From the NCBI GenBank assembly GCA_963971575.1, contig OZ020625.1, positions 19,684,829-19,748,828 on the forward strand: a stretch of DNA of 64,000 bases, in the 5' to 3' direction. Below are positions 1-10,392 of this stretch, in pieces. The translations under genes were made by a program, and so were the position numbers. The notes under the pieces are model-generated. The model saw nothing but the letters and a program-made list of their open reading frames with translations. It did no database searches and was not told the DNA's origin. Within the stretch, counting starts at the first letter, position 1. The number at the start of each line of letters is the position of its first letter. The stretch is from Liopterus haemorrhoidalis (lineage: Eukaryota > Arthropoda > Insecta > Coleoptera > Dytiscidae).

Positions 1-3000
1 CTGGACACTCCTATGTCCTTTGACCTATCTGAACCAAATCTTGCAGTTTTATTCTTTAGGAACTTACGCATATATTAACGTTAGAAATGTCTAGGGTTTC
101 GTAGGTATAATTAAGAAACCCTGGACACTCCTATGTCCTTTAACCTATCTGAACCAAATCTTGCAGTTTTATTCTTTAGGAACTTACGCATATATTAACG
201 TTAGAAATGTCTAGGGTTTCGTAGGTATAATTAAGAAACCCTGGACACTCCTATGTCCTTTGACCTATCTGAACCAAATCTTGCAGTTTTATTCTTTAGG
301 AACTTACGCATATATTAACGTTAGAAATGTCTAGGGTTTCGTAGGTATAATTAAGAAACCCTGGACATTCCTAGGTCCTTTGACCTATCTGAACCAAATC
401 TTGCAGTTTTATTCTTTAGGAACTTACGTATATATTAACGTTAGAAATGTCTAGGGTTTCGTAGGTATAATTAAGAAACCCTGGACACTCCTAGGTCCTT
501 TGACCTATCTGAACCAAATCTTGCAGTTTTATTCTTTAGGAACTTACGTATATATTAACGTTAGAAATGTCTAGGGTTTCGTAGGTATAATTAAGAAACC
601 CTGGACACTCCTATGTCCTTTGACCTATCTGAACCAAATCTTGCAGTTTTATTCTTTAGGAACTTACGTATATATTAACGTTAGAAATGTCTAGGGTTTC
701 GTAGGTATAAATAAGAAACCCTGGACACTCCTATGTCCTTTAACCTATCTGAACCAAATCTTGCAGTTTTATTCTTTAGGAACTTACGTATATAGTAACG
801 TTAGAAATGTCTAGGGTTTCGTAGGTATAATTAAGAAACCCTGGACAATCCTATGTCCTTTAACCTATCTGAACCAAATCTTGCAGTTTTATTCTTTAGG
901 AACTTACGTATATAGTAACGTTAGAAATGTCTAGGGTTTCGTAGGTATAATTAAGAAACCCTGGACACTCCTATGTCCTTTAACCTATCTGAACCAAATC
1001 TTGCAGTTTTATTCTTTAGGAACTTACGGATATATTAACGTTAGAAACGTCTAGGGTTTCGTAGGTATAATTAAGAAACCCTGGACACTCCTATGTCCTT
1101 TGACCTATCTGAACCAAATCTTGCAGTTTTATTCTTTAGGAACTTACGCATATATTAACGTTAGAAATGTCTAGGGTTTCGTAGGTATAATTAAGAAACC
1201 CTGGACACTCCTATGTCCTTTAACCTATCTGAACCAAATCTTGCAGTTTTATTCTTTAGGAACTTACGCATATATTAACGTTAGAAATGTCTAGGGTTTC
1301 GTAGGTATAATTAAGAAACCCTGGACATTCCTATGTCTTTTGACCTATCTGAACCAAATCTTGCAGTTTTATTCTTTAGGAACTTACGTATATATTAACG
1401 TTAGAAATGTCTAGGGTTTCGTAGGTATAATTAAGAAATCCTGGACATTCCTATGTCTTTTGACCTATCTGAACCAAATCTTGCAGTTTTATTCTTTAGG
1501 AACTTACGTATATATTAACGTTAGAAATGTTTAGGTTTTCGTAGGTATAATTAAGAAACCCTGGACATTCCTATGTCTTTTGACCTATCTGAACCAAATC
1601 TTGCAGTTTTATTCTTTAGGAACTTACGTATATATTAACGTTAGAAATGTCTAGGGTTTCGTAGGTATAATTAAGAAACCCTGGACACTCCTATGTTTTT
1701 TGACCTATCTGAACCAAATCTTGCAGTTTTATTCTTTAGGAACTTACGGATATATTATCGTTAGAAATGTCTAGGCTTTCGTAGGTATAATTAAGAAACC
1801 CTGGACACTCCTATGTCCTTTAACCTATCTGAACCAAATCTTGCAGTTTTATTCTTTAGGAACTTACGTATATAGTAACATTAGAAATGTCTAGGGTTTC
1901 GTAGGTATAATTAAGAAACCCTGGACATTCCTATGTCCTTTGACCTATCTGAACCAAATCTTGCAGTTTTATTCTTTAGGAACTTACGTATATAGTAACA
2001 TTAGAAATGTCTAGGGTTTCGTAGGTATAATTAAGAAACCCTGGACATTCCTATGTCCTTTGACCTATCTGAACCAAATCTTGCAGTTTTATTCTTTAGG
2101 AACTTACGCATATATTAACGTTAGAAATGTCTAGGGTTTCGTAGGTATAATTAAGAAACCCTGGACATTCCTATGTCTTTTGACCTATCTGAACCAAATC
2201 TTGCAGTTTTATTCTTTAGGAACTTACGTATATATTAACGTTAGAAATGTCTAGGGTTTCGTAGGTATAATTAAGAAACCCTGGACACTCCTATGTCCTT
2301 TGACCTATCTGAACCAAATCTTGCAGTTTTATTCTTTAGGAACTTACGTATATATTAACGTTAGAAATGTCTAGGCTATCGTAGGTATAATTAAGAAACC
2401 CTGGGCACTCCTATGTCCTTTGACCTATCTGAACCAAATCTTGCAGTTTTATTCTTTAGGAACTTACGTATATATTAACGTTAGAAATGTCTAGGGTTTC
2501 GTAGGTATAATTAAGAAACCCTGGACACTCCTATGTCCTTTGACCTATCTGAACCAAATCTTGCAGTTTTATTCTTTAGGAACTTACGTATATATTAACG
2601 TTAGAAATGTCTAGGGTTTCGTAGGTATAAATAAGAAACCCTGGACACTCCTATGTCCTTTAACCTATCTGAACCAAATCTTGCAGTTTTATTCTTTAGG
2701 AACTTACGTATATAGTAACGTTAGAAATGTCTAGGGTTTCGTAGGTATAATTAAGAAACCCTGGACACTCCTATGTCCTTTAACCTATCTGAACCAAATC
2801 TTGCAGTTTTATTCTTTAGGAACTTACGTATATAGTAACATTAGAAATGTCTAGGGTTTCGTAGGTATAAATAAGAAACCCTGGACACTCCTATGTCCTT
2901 TAACCTATCTGAACCAAATCTTGCAGTTTTATTCTTTAGGAACTTACGTATATAGTAACGTTAGAAATGTCTAGGGTTTCGTAGGTATAATTAAGAAACC

Positions 3001-4499
3001 CTGGACACTCCTATGTCCTTTAACCTATCTGAACCAAATCTTGCAGTTTTATTCTTTAGGAACTTACGGATATATTAACGTTAGAAACGTCTAGGGTTTC
3101 GTAGGTATAATTAAGATACCCTGGACACTCCTATGTCCTTTGACCTATCTGAACCAAATCTTGCAGTTTTATTCTTTAGGAACTTACGCATATATTAACG
3201 TTAGAAATGTCTAGGGTTTCGTAGGTATAATTAAGAAACCCTGGACACTCCTATGTCCTTTAACCTATCTGAACCAAATCTTGCAGTTTTATTCTTTAGG
3301 AACTTACGGATATATTAACGTTAGAAACGTCTAGGGTTTCGTAGGTATAATTAAGAAACCCTGGACACTCCTATGTCCTTTGACCTATCTGAACCAAATC
3401 TTGCAGTTTTATTCTTTAGGAACTTACGCATATATTAACGTTAGAAATGTCTAGGGTTTCGTAGGTATAATTAAGAAACCCTGGACACTCCTATGTCCTT
3501 TAACCTATCTGAACCAAATCTTGCAGTTTTATTCTTTAGGAACTTACGCATATATTAACGTTAGAAATGTCTAGGGTTTCGTAGGTATAATTAAGAAACC
3601 CTGGACATTCCTATGTCTTTTGACCTATCTGAACCAAATCTTGCAGTTTTATTCTTTAGGAACTTACGTATATATTAACGTTAGAAATGTCTAGGGTTTC
3701 GTAGGTATAATTAAGAAATCCTGGACATTCCTATGTCTTTTGACCTATCTGAACCAAATCTTGCAGTTTTATTCTTTAGGAACTTACGTATATATTAACG
3801 TTAGAAATATCTAGGGTTTCGTAGGTATAATTAAGAAACCCTGGACACTCCTATGTCCTTTGACCTATCTGAACCAAATCTTGCAGTTTTATTCTTTAGG
3901 AACTTACGTATATATTAACGTTAGAAATGTCTAGGGTTTCGTAGGTATAAATAAGAAACCCTGGACACTCCTATGTCCTTTAACCTATCTGAACCAAATC
4001 TTGCAGTTTTATTCTTTAGGAACTTACGTATATAGTAACGTTAGAAATGTCTAGGGTTTCGTAGGTATAATTAAGAAACCCTGGACAATCCTATGTCCTT
4101 TAACCTATCTGAACCAAATCTTGCAGTTTTATTCTTTAGGAACTTACGTATATAGTAACGTTAGAAATGTCTAGGGTTTCGTAGGTATAATTAAGAAACC
4201 CTGGACACTCCTATGTCCTTTAACCTATCTGAACCAAATCTTGCAGTTTTATTCTTTAGGAACTTACGGATATATTAACGTTAGAAACGTCTAGGGTTTC
4301 GTAGGTATAATTAAGATACCCTGGACACTCCTATGTCCTTTAACCTATCTGAACCAAATCTTGCAGTTTTATTCTTTAGGAACTTACGGATATATTAACG
4401 TTAGAAACGTCTAGGGTTTCGTAGGTATAATTAAGATACCCTGGACACTCCTATGTCCTTTGACCTATCTGAACCAAATCTTGCAGTTTTATTCTTTAG
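1..4499. repeat. 120-bp satellite array (about 37.5 monomers)
   Basis: A head-to-tail array with an exact 120-bp period, each monomer beginning CTGGACACTCCTATGTCC. Copies differ at few sites: TGACC or TAACC, ACGCA/ACGTA/ACGGA, TATATTAACG or TATAGTAACG, and ATAAG or TTAAG near the end. Each monomer junction carries a small hairpin, AGGGTTTC and GAAACCCT about 14 nt apart. Variant sites show block duplication: units 601-960 match 3841-4200 (both carry the rare GGACAATC) and units 961-1440 match 3241-3720. The array runs off the left edge and ends abruptly in a half monomer at 4499. No coding potential. Confidence 0.98.
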
Positions 4500-5040
4500 A
4501 TTCTTGTTTATACAAATTTTTGTCCAAGGCTAGGTTTACTTGTTACGAATTAATTATCATGACCATGGAAACGTTTCATATAAATATGAAAAAATTGAGA
4601 CTTGGAAAAATTTTAAATAATTTTACAAAAAATATCAAAATTTTTCGTCTTATCAAAAAACGTCTCAAATAAAAGTTATTAGTTATTGCATTTATAGTAA
4701 CTTTTGTTCAATAAATTTTTTCGAAATATTTTTCTGTTGCTAAATATTCGCAAAAATCTTAAAATCGACACGAGTAAACTCCCATTTCTATTCAAACGAT
4801 CTTTATAAAAAACAATAGGGTTCTTCCCATTTAATAGGAGAATTTTTAAGTATCAAAACGAATTCTCTAAGTTGAACCGTTCTTGAGTTATCGTGTATAC
4901 ATACAGACACACACAAATACGGACGGCACTTCGAAAATAGGTTTTTTGGATTCCCTGGACCATGAAACGTGGTCATCAGTCAAAATCTCGACATTTTCGC
5001 GATTACAATACTTGCCCCTTATATATTAAGGTCGGGCAAG
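4500..5040 (-). repeat. RepA interspersed repeat, diverged copy
   Basis: Read on the minus strand, this matches the copies at 11902-12493 and 62430-63078: the segment with GGGAGTTTACTCGTGTCGAT, the AAATATTTCGAAAAAATTTATT stretch and the CATGGTCATGATAA motif occur in the same order. The inverted-repeat terminus ACCGACCGCCA is not preserved and the outer part (4860-5040) is divergent. The open frame across 4460-4672 is an accident of the satellite/RepA junction. Confidence 0.7.
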
Positions 5041-5165
5041 TAAAAAAATATATTAATATAAAATTTGTTTTGGCTCCCAAATAATCATCATACACTTACT
5101 AAATACCTGCAAAACCCTGAAATGTGTGAAAATTCACACTTCACATCAATTTTTGTAATTTGATT
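5041..5165 (+). repeat. RepB right-end fragment
   Basis: Matches the last 115 bp or so of the full RepB at 6801-7857: AATATAAAATTTGTTTT, CACTTACTAAATACCTGC, the terminal AAAACCCTGAAATGTG and the small GTGTGAA/TTCACAC hairpin, ending in CTTCACATCAATTTTT. The rest of the element is absent; it abuts RepA directly. Confidence 0.75.
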
Positions 5166-5189
5166 TTCTTTATCCCGACAATTTTTAAG

Positions 5190-5295
5190 ATAAACGCGAT
5201 CGAAGAGCAGCGTTTAGAAAATAAATTCCTAGTCTAACTGCGTGCTTTAAGTGGTTCGGGCGTATTAAAGATGGTAGAAATTCGATGATGAGAGG
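5190..5295 (+). pseudogene. mariner-type transposase remnant
   Basis: Two short frames resemble the N-terminal DNA-binding region of mariner transposases. One reads EEQRLENKFLV then a stop; the next frame reads KWFGRIKDGRNS. In mariner proteins these blocks (EQR..IKF..K and FKWF.RFK.GR) are normally separated by some 30-40 residues, so this piece has an internal deletion as well as a frame change. No terminal inverted repeats of its own are visible. Moderate-to-low confidence because the match is short. Confidence 0.4.
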
Positions 5296-5641
5296 CTGGG
5301 TAGGCTATCAATTTCTAAAATTTAGCAGTAATGAGTACTAAATAGTGTCAGAATAAATTAATAGGTAAAATTTTATCTTGGGGGTTTGAAGTGATTCTGT
5401 GAGCTTATAAAATTATAAAATGATACCTGCAAGTCTCCATTTATTACATTTTTAATAATAACATATTTTAACAATGTATAAACTATTTAAAATCATTTAA
5501 CTACGAGGGTCATTTTTTAAATAAGAACCGTTTGCGCATCCTATCCGCGCGTAGCGTTCCCCGCAGTCGTTTTACTGACTAATGCCTTTTCTGATCATTT
5601 GCTAACGTTGTCAGTCAGTCTGAAGTTGCTAGCGGAGGTAG

Positions 5642-5876
5642 ATGCAATTGTGCGGCAATTTAATATCAGCCATGTCCATTACTAATCCCGCCGATTGCGA
5701 GGTACGCGCTGTGATTCGGTTTTTAAATGCAAAAAACACTCGTCCTGCCAAAATTCCTCAGCAACTCGTTGAAGTGTATGGGGAAGATGTGACGAATGAA
5801 GAGAATGTGCGAAAGTGGTGTCGTTTATTTAATATTGCTCGCCCGCATACTACAATCACAACGCAAGTGTTGCTAG
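5642..5876 (+). pseudogene. mariner transposase, N-terminal part
   Basis: The frame shows the helix-turn-helix region typical of mariner transposases (CEVRAVIRFLNAKN, then a VEVYGEDV segment and VRKWCRLFN). It then jumps to ARPHT and TTQ, a block that in intact mariners lies just before the last catalytic Asp. The first two catalytic Asp residues and everything between are therefore deleted. A likely start is the Met at 5669, whose MSITN lies just before the conserved block. The hAT element interrupts the frame at 5877. Confidence 0.85.
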
Positions 5877-6090
5877 CAGGGACGTAGCCAGAATTTCAGC
5901 TTGGGGGCGGCAAAAATAACAAAATATTCTAAATTGGTCGGTACGACCTTAATTACATGGCTTGGGTAGAAAATAACAGCGTTCTAGGTCTTTTGTAGTA
6001 TATTAAATAATAAAGGTCCGGTAAAGTTATAAATTTTCTTCACCTCCGGTGAAGAAAACTTATAACAACCTAAATTATATTTAGAGCCCT

Positions 6091-6200
6091 GCGCGGATAC
6101 GTTTTTCTGTATCCGCATCCGCATAGACAGGATCCGCATCCGCAGCCTTTGTAAATATGAATATCCGCATCCGCAAAAATATTCGCACTATCCGCACAGG
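6091..6200. repeat. hAT left subterminal repeat cluster
   Basis: At least four copies of (T)ATCCGCATCCGCA-like motifs, with further CCGCA half-sites, within 110 bp. They mirror the cluster near the right end of the same element. Subterminal short repeats are known transposase-binding sites in hAT transposons; that role is inferred here. Confidence 0.75.
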
Positions 6201-6847
6201 ATTTGCTGTCTGTTTGGAAATAACTAACCTTTTTCGCCTATTGGAATATCTCTGCTTTAAAACTACTGACATTTTTATCACATTACATATTACTGGGTCC
6301 AGAAATATGTTTTCTATCTAACGTCGTACTGAAATTATATAAATTAAAAAGTAAAGATGGGAATTACAATTATTCGACTCTTAAACCAAGTTTATGTAAA
6401 ACGTAAAACTTTAAACAGTAATATCTCAAAAACTTTTTTAACACTATTGTTTTAGAGCAGCGATATATAGAAATAATTTATCACATTTATGACCAATAAA
6501 TAATAAGGAAAGTCCTATAAGATCAACAAATTTATAAAAATTAGTTTTTAATAATAAAATTAAATTCTTAAATTCATCCTATTATTAAAAGATGAAAGTT
6601 ATATGACGATTGCAAGATATTTTTATTTTTTAAAATTTGATATGAGCTTCATATGTTTTTAAATGTGGCAATTGCCATGGTTAATTTTGACTAATATTTC
6701 CAAAAATGCAAAATAAGGCGATACAGTAAAATCTATTCCAAACGATTAGGCGGAACTAACCGCAATTTTCATTTTTGTAAGTTGTCATTAGCTATTTTTT
6801 AGGGTTTTGTAGGTATGACCAAAAAACCCTTATACCGTCATTTTGTC

Positions 6848-6874
6848 GTCTGTCTGTCTGTCTGTCTGTCTGTT
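6848..6874. repeat. (TGTC)n microsatellite in RepB
   Basis: About six tandem TGTC units near the left end of RepB. The second full copy keeps only a short (ACAG)n remnant near 30553-30563, so the run length is variable between copies. Confidence 0.9.
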
Positions 6875-7351
6875 CGGTAAAAATTGTAGCCAAACGGCTA
6901 AACCTAGAGAGTTGAAATTTGGCATGCTTATACAACTCTTTGACCCGCACATAGGAAAAATACTAAAACATCTAAAAAACATATCCCCCTAAAAATATAA
7001 ACAAATATGTGCTCATCGAAAAAAAAAATATTTTTTTATAATTCTGAGTAGGGTATCAAATGAAAGCCCTTGGTACGTGGATTAACGATCAAATTTTTAT
7101 TTTTGCAAAATAAATTATTTTGAAGCGATTTTAGCCAAAATTGTGCAAATTTTTTTTTGTCCCACACCCTGTAGCCCAGATGGTTTAAACTAAAAATCTG
7201 AAAAAATTCTAAGTAATGTACATTGGTGTGAACCGGAATAGTTCAACAGGAATTTTTGATCAGATTAGATTTTTGGAAAAATACGCATTTTTTGTGATTT
7301 TTGGCTAATAATGTACACAAGTTATAGCTTTGTAACACGCCACACTGTAAC

Positions 7352-7436
7352 CTGTATGCTGGTCTAGTGGTATTAGACGCTGATTTTTCAACCAAGTAAC
7401 CCGATCCGATAGGGATCGAATCCTGTGAGAAGAGAC
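7352..7436 (+). other. tRNA-like sequence (Pol III box A and box B) inside RepB
   Basis: Box A at 7360-7370 (TGGTCTAGTGG) fits TRGYNNANNGG exactly. Box B at 7413-7423 (GGATCGAATCC) fits GGTTCRANNCC with one mismatch. The spacing of about 42 bp is normal for a tRNA promoter. The segment does not fold into an obvious complete tRNA and lacks a clear acceptor stem, so it is read as a tRNA-derived promoter of a mobile element and not as a functional tRNA gene. The second RepB copy retains both boxes in the same places. Confidence 0.65.
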
Positions 7437-8173
7437 TATTATTATTTTGTTTTTTTTTTTTAAATTTTTATATTGTTTAGATTATTTTTTCAAAATTCTA
7501 GTTATATTTTAGCAAATGTTGCATTTAATTTTTAAAAGCGTAAATTTAATAGCCAGTGGAAATTGTTTAAATTATAATTTAATTCTGTTTCAATGTACAC
7601 GAAATCAGAGGGGTGGACTTATAACAACCAATGGAAGCCATAGGCGCAATTTTTAAAATTCTTAATGAACCTTGCTATATATAAAAAAAAAAATACTTCA
7701 CATATTTAGAAACCTAAATAATGGTATTAGGCGTTCGAATTAAAACTAACAAAAAAAATATTTTAATATAAAATTTGTTTTCGCATCCAAAATATTTATC
7801 ATTCACTTACTAAATACCTGCAAAACCCTGAAATGTGTGAAAATTCACACTTCACATCAATTTTTTATATATTGAAGTTGGTTTTTCCTGAACAAAATGA
7901 TCTAGAGCTTCAATCAATCGGTAAAAGTAACTAGAATTGAAAATCTAGTTCCGCCTAAACCAAAAGAACAGACTTTACATAATTATTTTTTAATTACTGA
8001 CAATAAATCCAAAAAAATTGTTGTATCTACGACTTTTATTAAAAAGTGAAAAGTGCCGTAATGTATCATTATTTTACTCTTGCCATAAGCCCAATACAAA
8101 TGCCAACGATACATTTTTGGGGTTCTAAACGCGTCTTCCGTAGGAAGAGGCGTCCAACCGAAGATTTTATATT

Positions 8174-8280
8174 CACGCGGATATTGCGGATATGATATAA
8201 AATCCGCATCCGCACGATTTAAATGATAATTTATCCGCATCCGCAGAAAAATAGCGGATATCCGCGGGTAATCCGCGGCA
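8174..8280. repeat. hAT right subterminal repeat cluster
   Basis: Repeated GCGGATAT / ATCCGCATCCGCA motifs within about 107 bp of the hAT right end, mirroring 6091-6200. Probable transposase-binding sites by analogy with other hAT elements. Confidence 0.75.
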
Positions 8281-8316
8281 AATGCCCCCTATGCCCCCCC
8301 CCTGGCTACGTCCCTG

Positions 8317-8575
8317 GTTGCTAGAGAAGATTAAATGGGAATTTCTCGACTACTCACCTTATAGCCTGGAGCTGGACCCTTCCGACTATCGCTTCTTTAC
8401 AAAATTGAAGAGATTTTTAGCCGAAAAACGGATGCAAACAGATGATGATGTCAAAGACACTGCCAACTGTTGGTTGCATGGACTGGCGGCCGACTTCTAT
8501 GACGAGGGGATCGTCAACCTCATCACCCGTTTGGAAAAATGTCTCGAGCGGAACGGGGATTACGTAAAAAAATAA
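8317..8575 (+). pseudogene. mariner transposase, C-terminal part
   Basis: Resumes the mariner frame after the hAT insertion. It shows LLEKIKWEFLDY, then YSLELDPSDYRFFTKLKRFL, which is the mariner block holding the last catalytic Asp (usual form YSPDLAPSDY). The tail ADFYDEGIV and CLERNGDYV is typical of mariner C termini, ending at a natural stop before the right inverted repeat. With the N-terminal piece, about half of the usual 340-350-residue protein is present. Confidence 0.88.
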
Positions 8576-8670
8576 CGAAAAGATGTTGGTTAACGTAGAA
8601 TTAAAAATTTTGAATAAAACGTTAATGTTTGCTTTTAAAGCAGAACGGTTCTTATTTAAAAAATGATCTT

Positions 8671-8893
8671 ACAATAATGTGTATTAAAACTTATGACATT
8701 AAACTCTTATTCTAATTATATCACTAAGACCAACTGGCTGCATAAATGAACATCCTATTATGTAATAATAGCACTAATTCTCTGTACCTCTCTGGCACAA
8801 TTTGAACGCTAGGTGGTAAGCGTTACGTTTCGACCAGTGCTTTTAACCCTGTACAAGCAGTGTTGTAATGTATCTAGTTATAAGTACCTAGAT
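8671..8893. other. no gene seen
   Basis: AT-rich sequence between the mariner and the next small transposon. A short open frame at 8813-9043 runs across the MITE boundary and has no recognisable motif. The end at about 8880 (AAGTACCTAGAT) appears to belong to the TATCTAGATAC-rich repeat that resumes at 9180. Confidence 0.5.
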
Positions 8894-9171
8894 CAGTATT
8901 TCTCAAACGAAAACGTACCACGGACCAGTAAAATATTTAATTTTCTACCGCGGACCACAAGAAATATGGTAAATGTACTATTAAACAATTTTATTGTATA
9001 TGTAGGCTCTACATATAATATCTCAGTAATAAAAAATCACTGAAAAATGAACAAAGATAACAGAAAATTAACAAACAATCTCAAAAATAATCATTTATAA
9101 ACTTTTCCCGGACCACTAAAATTTTGCTAAGGACCACCAGTAGTCCGCGGACCACCTGTTGAGAAACACTG
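8894..9171. mobile_element. short hAT-type MITE (278 bp)
   Basis: Ends are CAGTATTTCTCAA and, inverted, TTGAGAAACACTG. The flanks ACCTAGAT and ATCTAGAA agree at 6 of 8 positions, an imperfect 8-bp target duplication. Inside both ends are GGACCA-rich repeats (ACCACGGACCAG; CGCGGACCACC). CAGTGTTTCTCAACC-type ends recur at 13997, 16821 and 22261, so several related hAT families are present. Non-coding. Confidence 0.8.
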
Positions 9172-9179
9172 ATCTAGAA

Positions 9180-10140
9180 ATAGTAACTAAATACTTTTCC
9201 AAGTATCTAGATACAAATTAGATACTTTTTGAAATATGTATCTGTATCTGTATCTAGATATTTAAATTTAAGTATCTTGTATCTATATTTTAGATACTTT
9301 GCTCGTTACTTTATTTTTATACCGTGATACCGAGCTGATATAACAGTTAAATTATAAATTGTCATTTTTAATATTTTATTTTTGCTATAAACAAAATACT
9401 ATAAACAAAATTCGATCGAAATTCTGACGTTTACAAATTAAGTTCATATGGAATGTCAATAAAATATATGTTAATATTACTTGTTTTTCGTAGTTTTTGA
9501 ACGGCCGTAAAAATAATATGTATTATATGCAACACTTAAGAAAATGGGCCATTATTAATGAAAACTAAGTATTTAAATAAATATTGATAATATTTTAATG
9601 ACCAATTTACTAAAAACATATGAAATATATCCACACATGTGGTTTGGGAGAGGACCGTGGTTTTGTGAGGCCTTGGGCAACACAAATTAAGATCTTTCAA
9701 AAGTATCCAGTGATTTAAAATACACTTTGATATATTTTTTTAAGCATTTCATCACTTGAGGCTTAGCTATAATTTGGCTAAAATTTGATTGAAAGGTTGA
9801 AACATACTTGAAACATCCCCTTAATAAGAACATAGCTGCGTATCTATTAGACTAACATTAGTCTTATACGTTGGCACATATGACTAACATAATACATACG
9901 TTATTTAGTACAAAATTGTTCCATAGAATAGTGTTTCACCTTGAATTTGGTGGGCTTTTTGTGACGTCACGGTCATTTTTGAATAGTCTGTATAATACTG
10001 TTTATTTGGTAAAAAATACGGTATTTTAATTTTCAGAGTTTTTTTCAAAAGTATCTAGCTGTATCTAGATACAAATTTGTTTGGCATGTATCTGTATCTA
10101 GATACATTTTTTCTTAGGTATCTGTATCTAGATATTGTTT
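9180..10140. repeat. element with TATCTAGATAC palindromes near both ends
   Basis: The perfect 12-bp palindrome GTATCTAGATAC occurs at 9203-9214, 10061-10072 and 10094-10105, with many degenerate copies in 9200-9300 and 10050-10140. The two clusters flank about 750 bp of AT-rich sequence without a gene. This looks like a non-autonomous DNA transposon with subterminal repeats. The MITE at 8894 appears to have inserted near its left edge. Exact ends and a target duplication could not be fixed. Confidence 0.5.
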
Positions 10141-10333
10141 TAAATGTATTTATTACAACAGTGTATAAGAATCTGCTTATCCTTATTATTATAAAATGAG
10201 TATCTACTCATTTTATTTATTAAATACTGGAGATCTATCCCGCAGAGTAGTATCAGCAGTTGAAAAATCCGAAATATTTTAAATTTATATTCACAAACAC
10301 ATTAATGTTGGGTTGTAAGAGTTTTTTCTAACT

Positions 10334-10392
10334 CAAGTTAAAATCATTTGTTTTCATATGTTACAACATACAAAACAAATGATTTTAACTTG
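10334..10392. repeat. perfect 21-bp inverted repeat (hairpin)
   Basis: Arms at 10334-10354 and 10372-10392 (CAAGTTAAAATCATTTGTTT plus T, and its complement) pair perfectly around a 17-nt loop. It may be a tiny MITE or the core of one; no flanking target duplication was recognised. Confidence 0.85.

Larger units (their letters stand above)
6801..7857 (+). mobile_element. RepB: inverted-ended element with internal tRNA-like segment (full copy)
   Basis: Bounded by AGGGTTTTGTAGGTAT (6801-6816) and the inverted ATACCTGCAAAACCCT (7814-7829), 15 of 16 matching, followed by a hairpin GTGTGAA-AA-TTCACAC and CTTCACAT. The left end is followed by AAAACCCT, forming a second small hairpin, then a (TGTC)n run. 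A tRNA-like segment lies at 7352-7436. The same order occurs, reversed, at 29313-30612, which defines the element. It has no ORF of note. No clean target duplication was seen. Its class is unresolved: inverted ends suggest a DNA transposon, the Pol III promoter suggests a SINE-like component. Confidence 0.7.
5877..8316. mobile_element. non-autonomous hAT element nested in mariner
   Basis: The ends are a perfect 15-bp inverted repeat, CAGGGACGTAGCCAG at 5877 and its complement ending at 8316. The element is flanked by a perfect 8-bp duplication GTTGCTAG (5869-5876 and 8317-8324). An 8-bp duplication plus CAGGG termini are the signature of the hAT superfamily. Clustered ATCCGCATCCGCA motifs lie just inside both ends, like the subterminal transposase-binding repeats of hAT elements. 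No transposase frame was found; a RepB copy occupies the middle. Confidence 0.95.
5504..8670 (+). mobile_element. mariner transposon, internally deleted, split by a hAT insertion
   Basis: Terminal inverted repeats share a perfect 23-bp core (5510-5532 and 8644-8666, TCATTTTTTAAATAAGAACC then GTT). The left end is CGAGGGTCAT after a TA dinucleotide, as expected for the TA-targeting Tc1/mariner superfamily; the right terminus is mutated (ATGATCTTA). Without the 2,440-bp hAT and its extra target duplication, the element is only about 720 bp, against about 1.3 kb for an intact mariner, because the transposase has lost its central catalytic region. It is non-autonomous. Confidence 0.9.

Noticed and set aside
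1..4499. Telomeric repeat (TTAGG-type) at the window edge
   Set aside because: TTAGG occurs only once per 120-bp monomer (CTTTAGGAAC). There is no uninterrupted TTAGG run, so this is an ordinary satellite.
4460..4672. Plus-strand 70-codon ORF
   Set aside because: It spans the junction of the satellite and a reversed RepA fragment, so it is not a conserved coding unit.
7352..7436. A functional tRNA gene
   Set aside because: Boxes A and B fit, but no complete cloverleaf or acceptor stem is evident and the segment recurs inside a mobile element.
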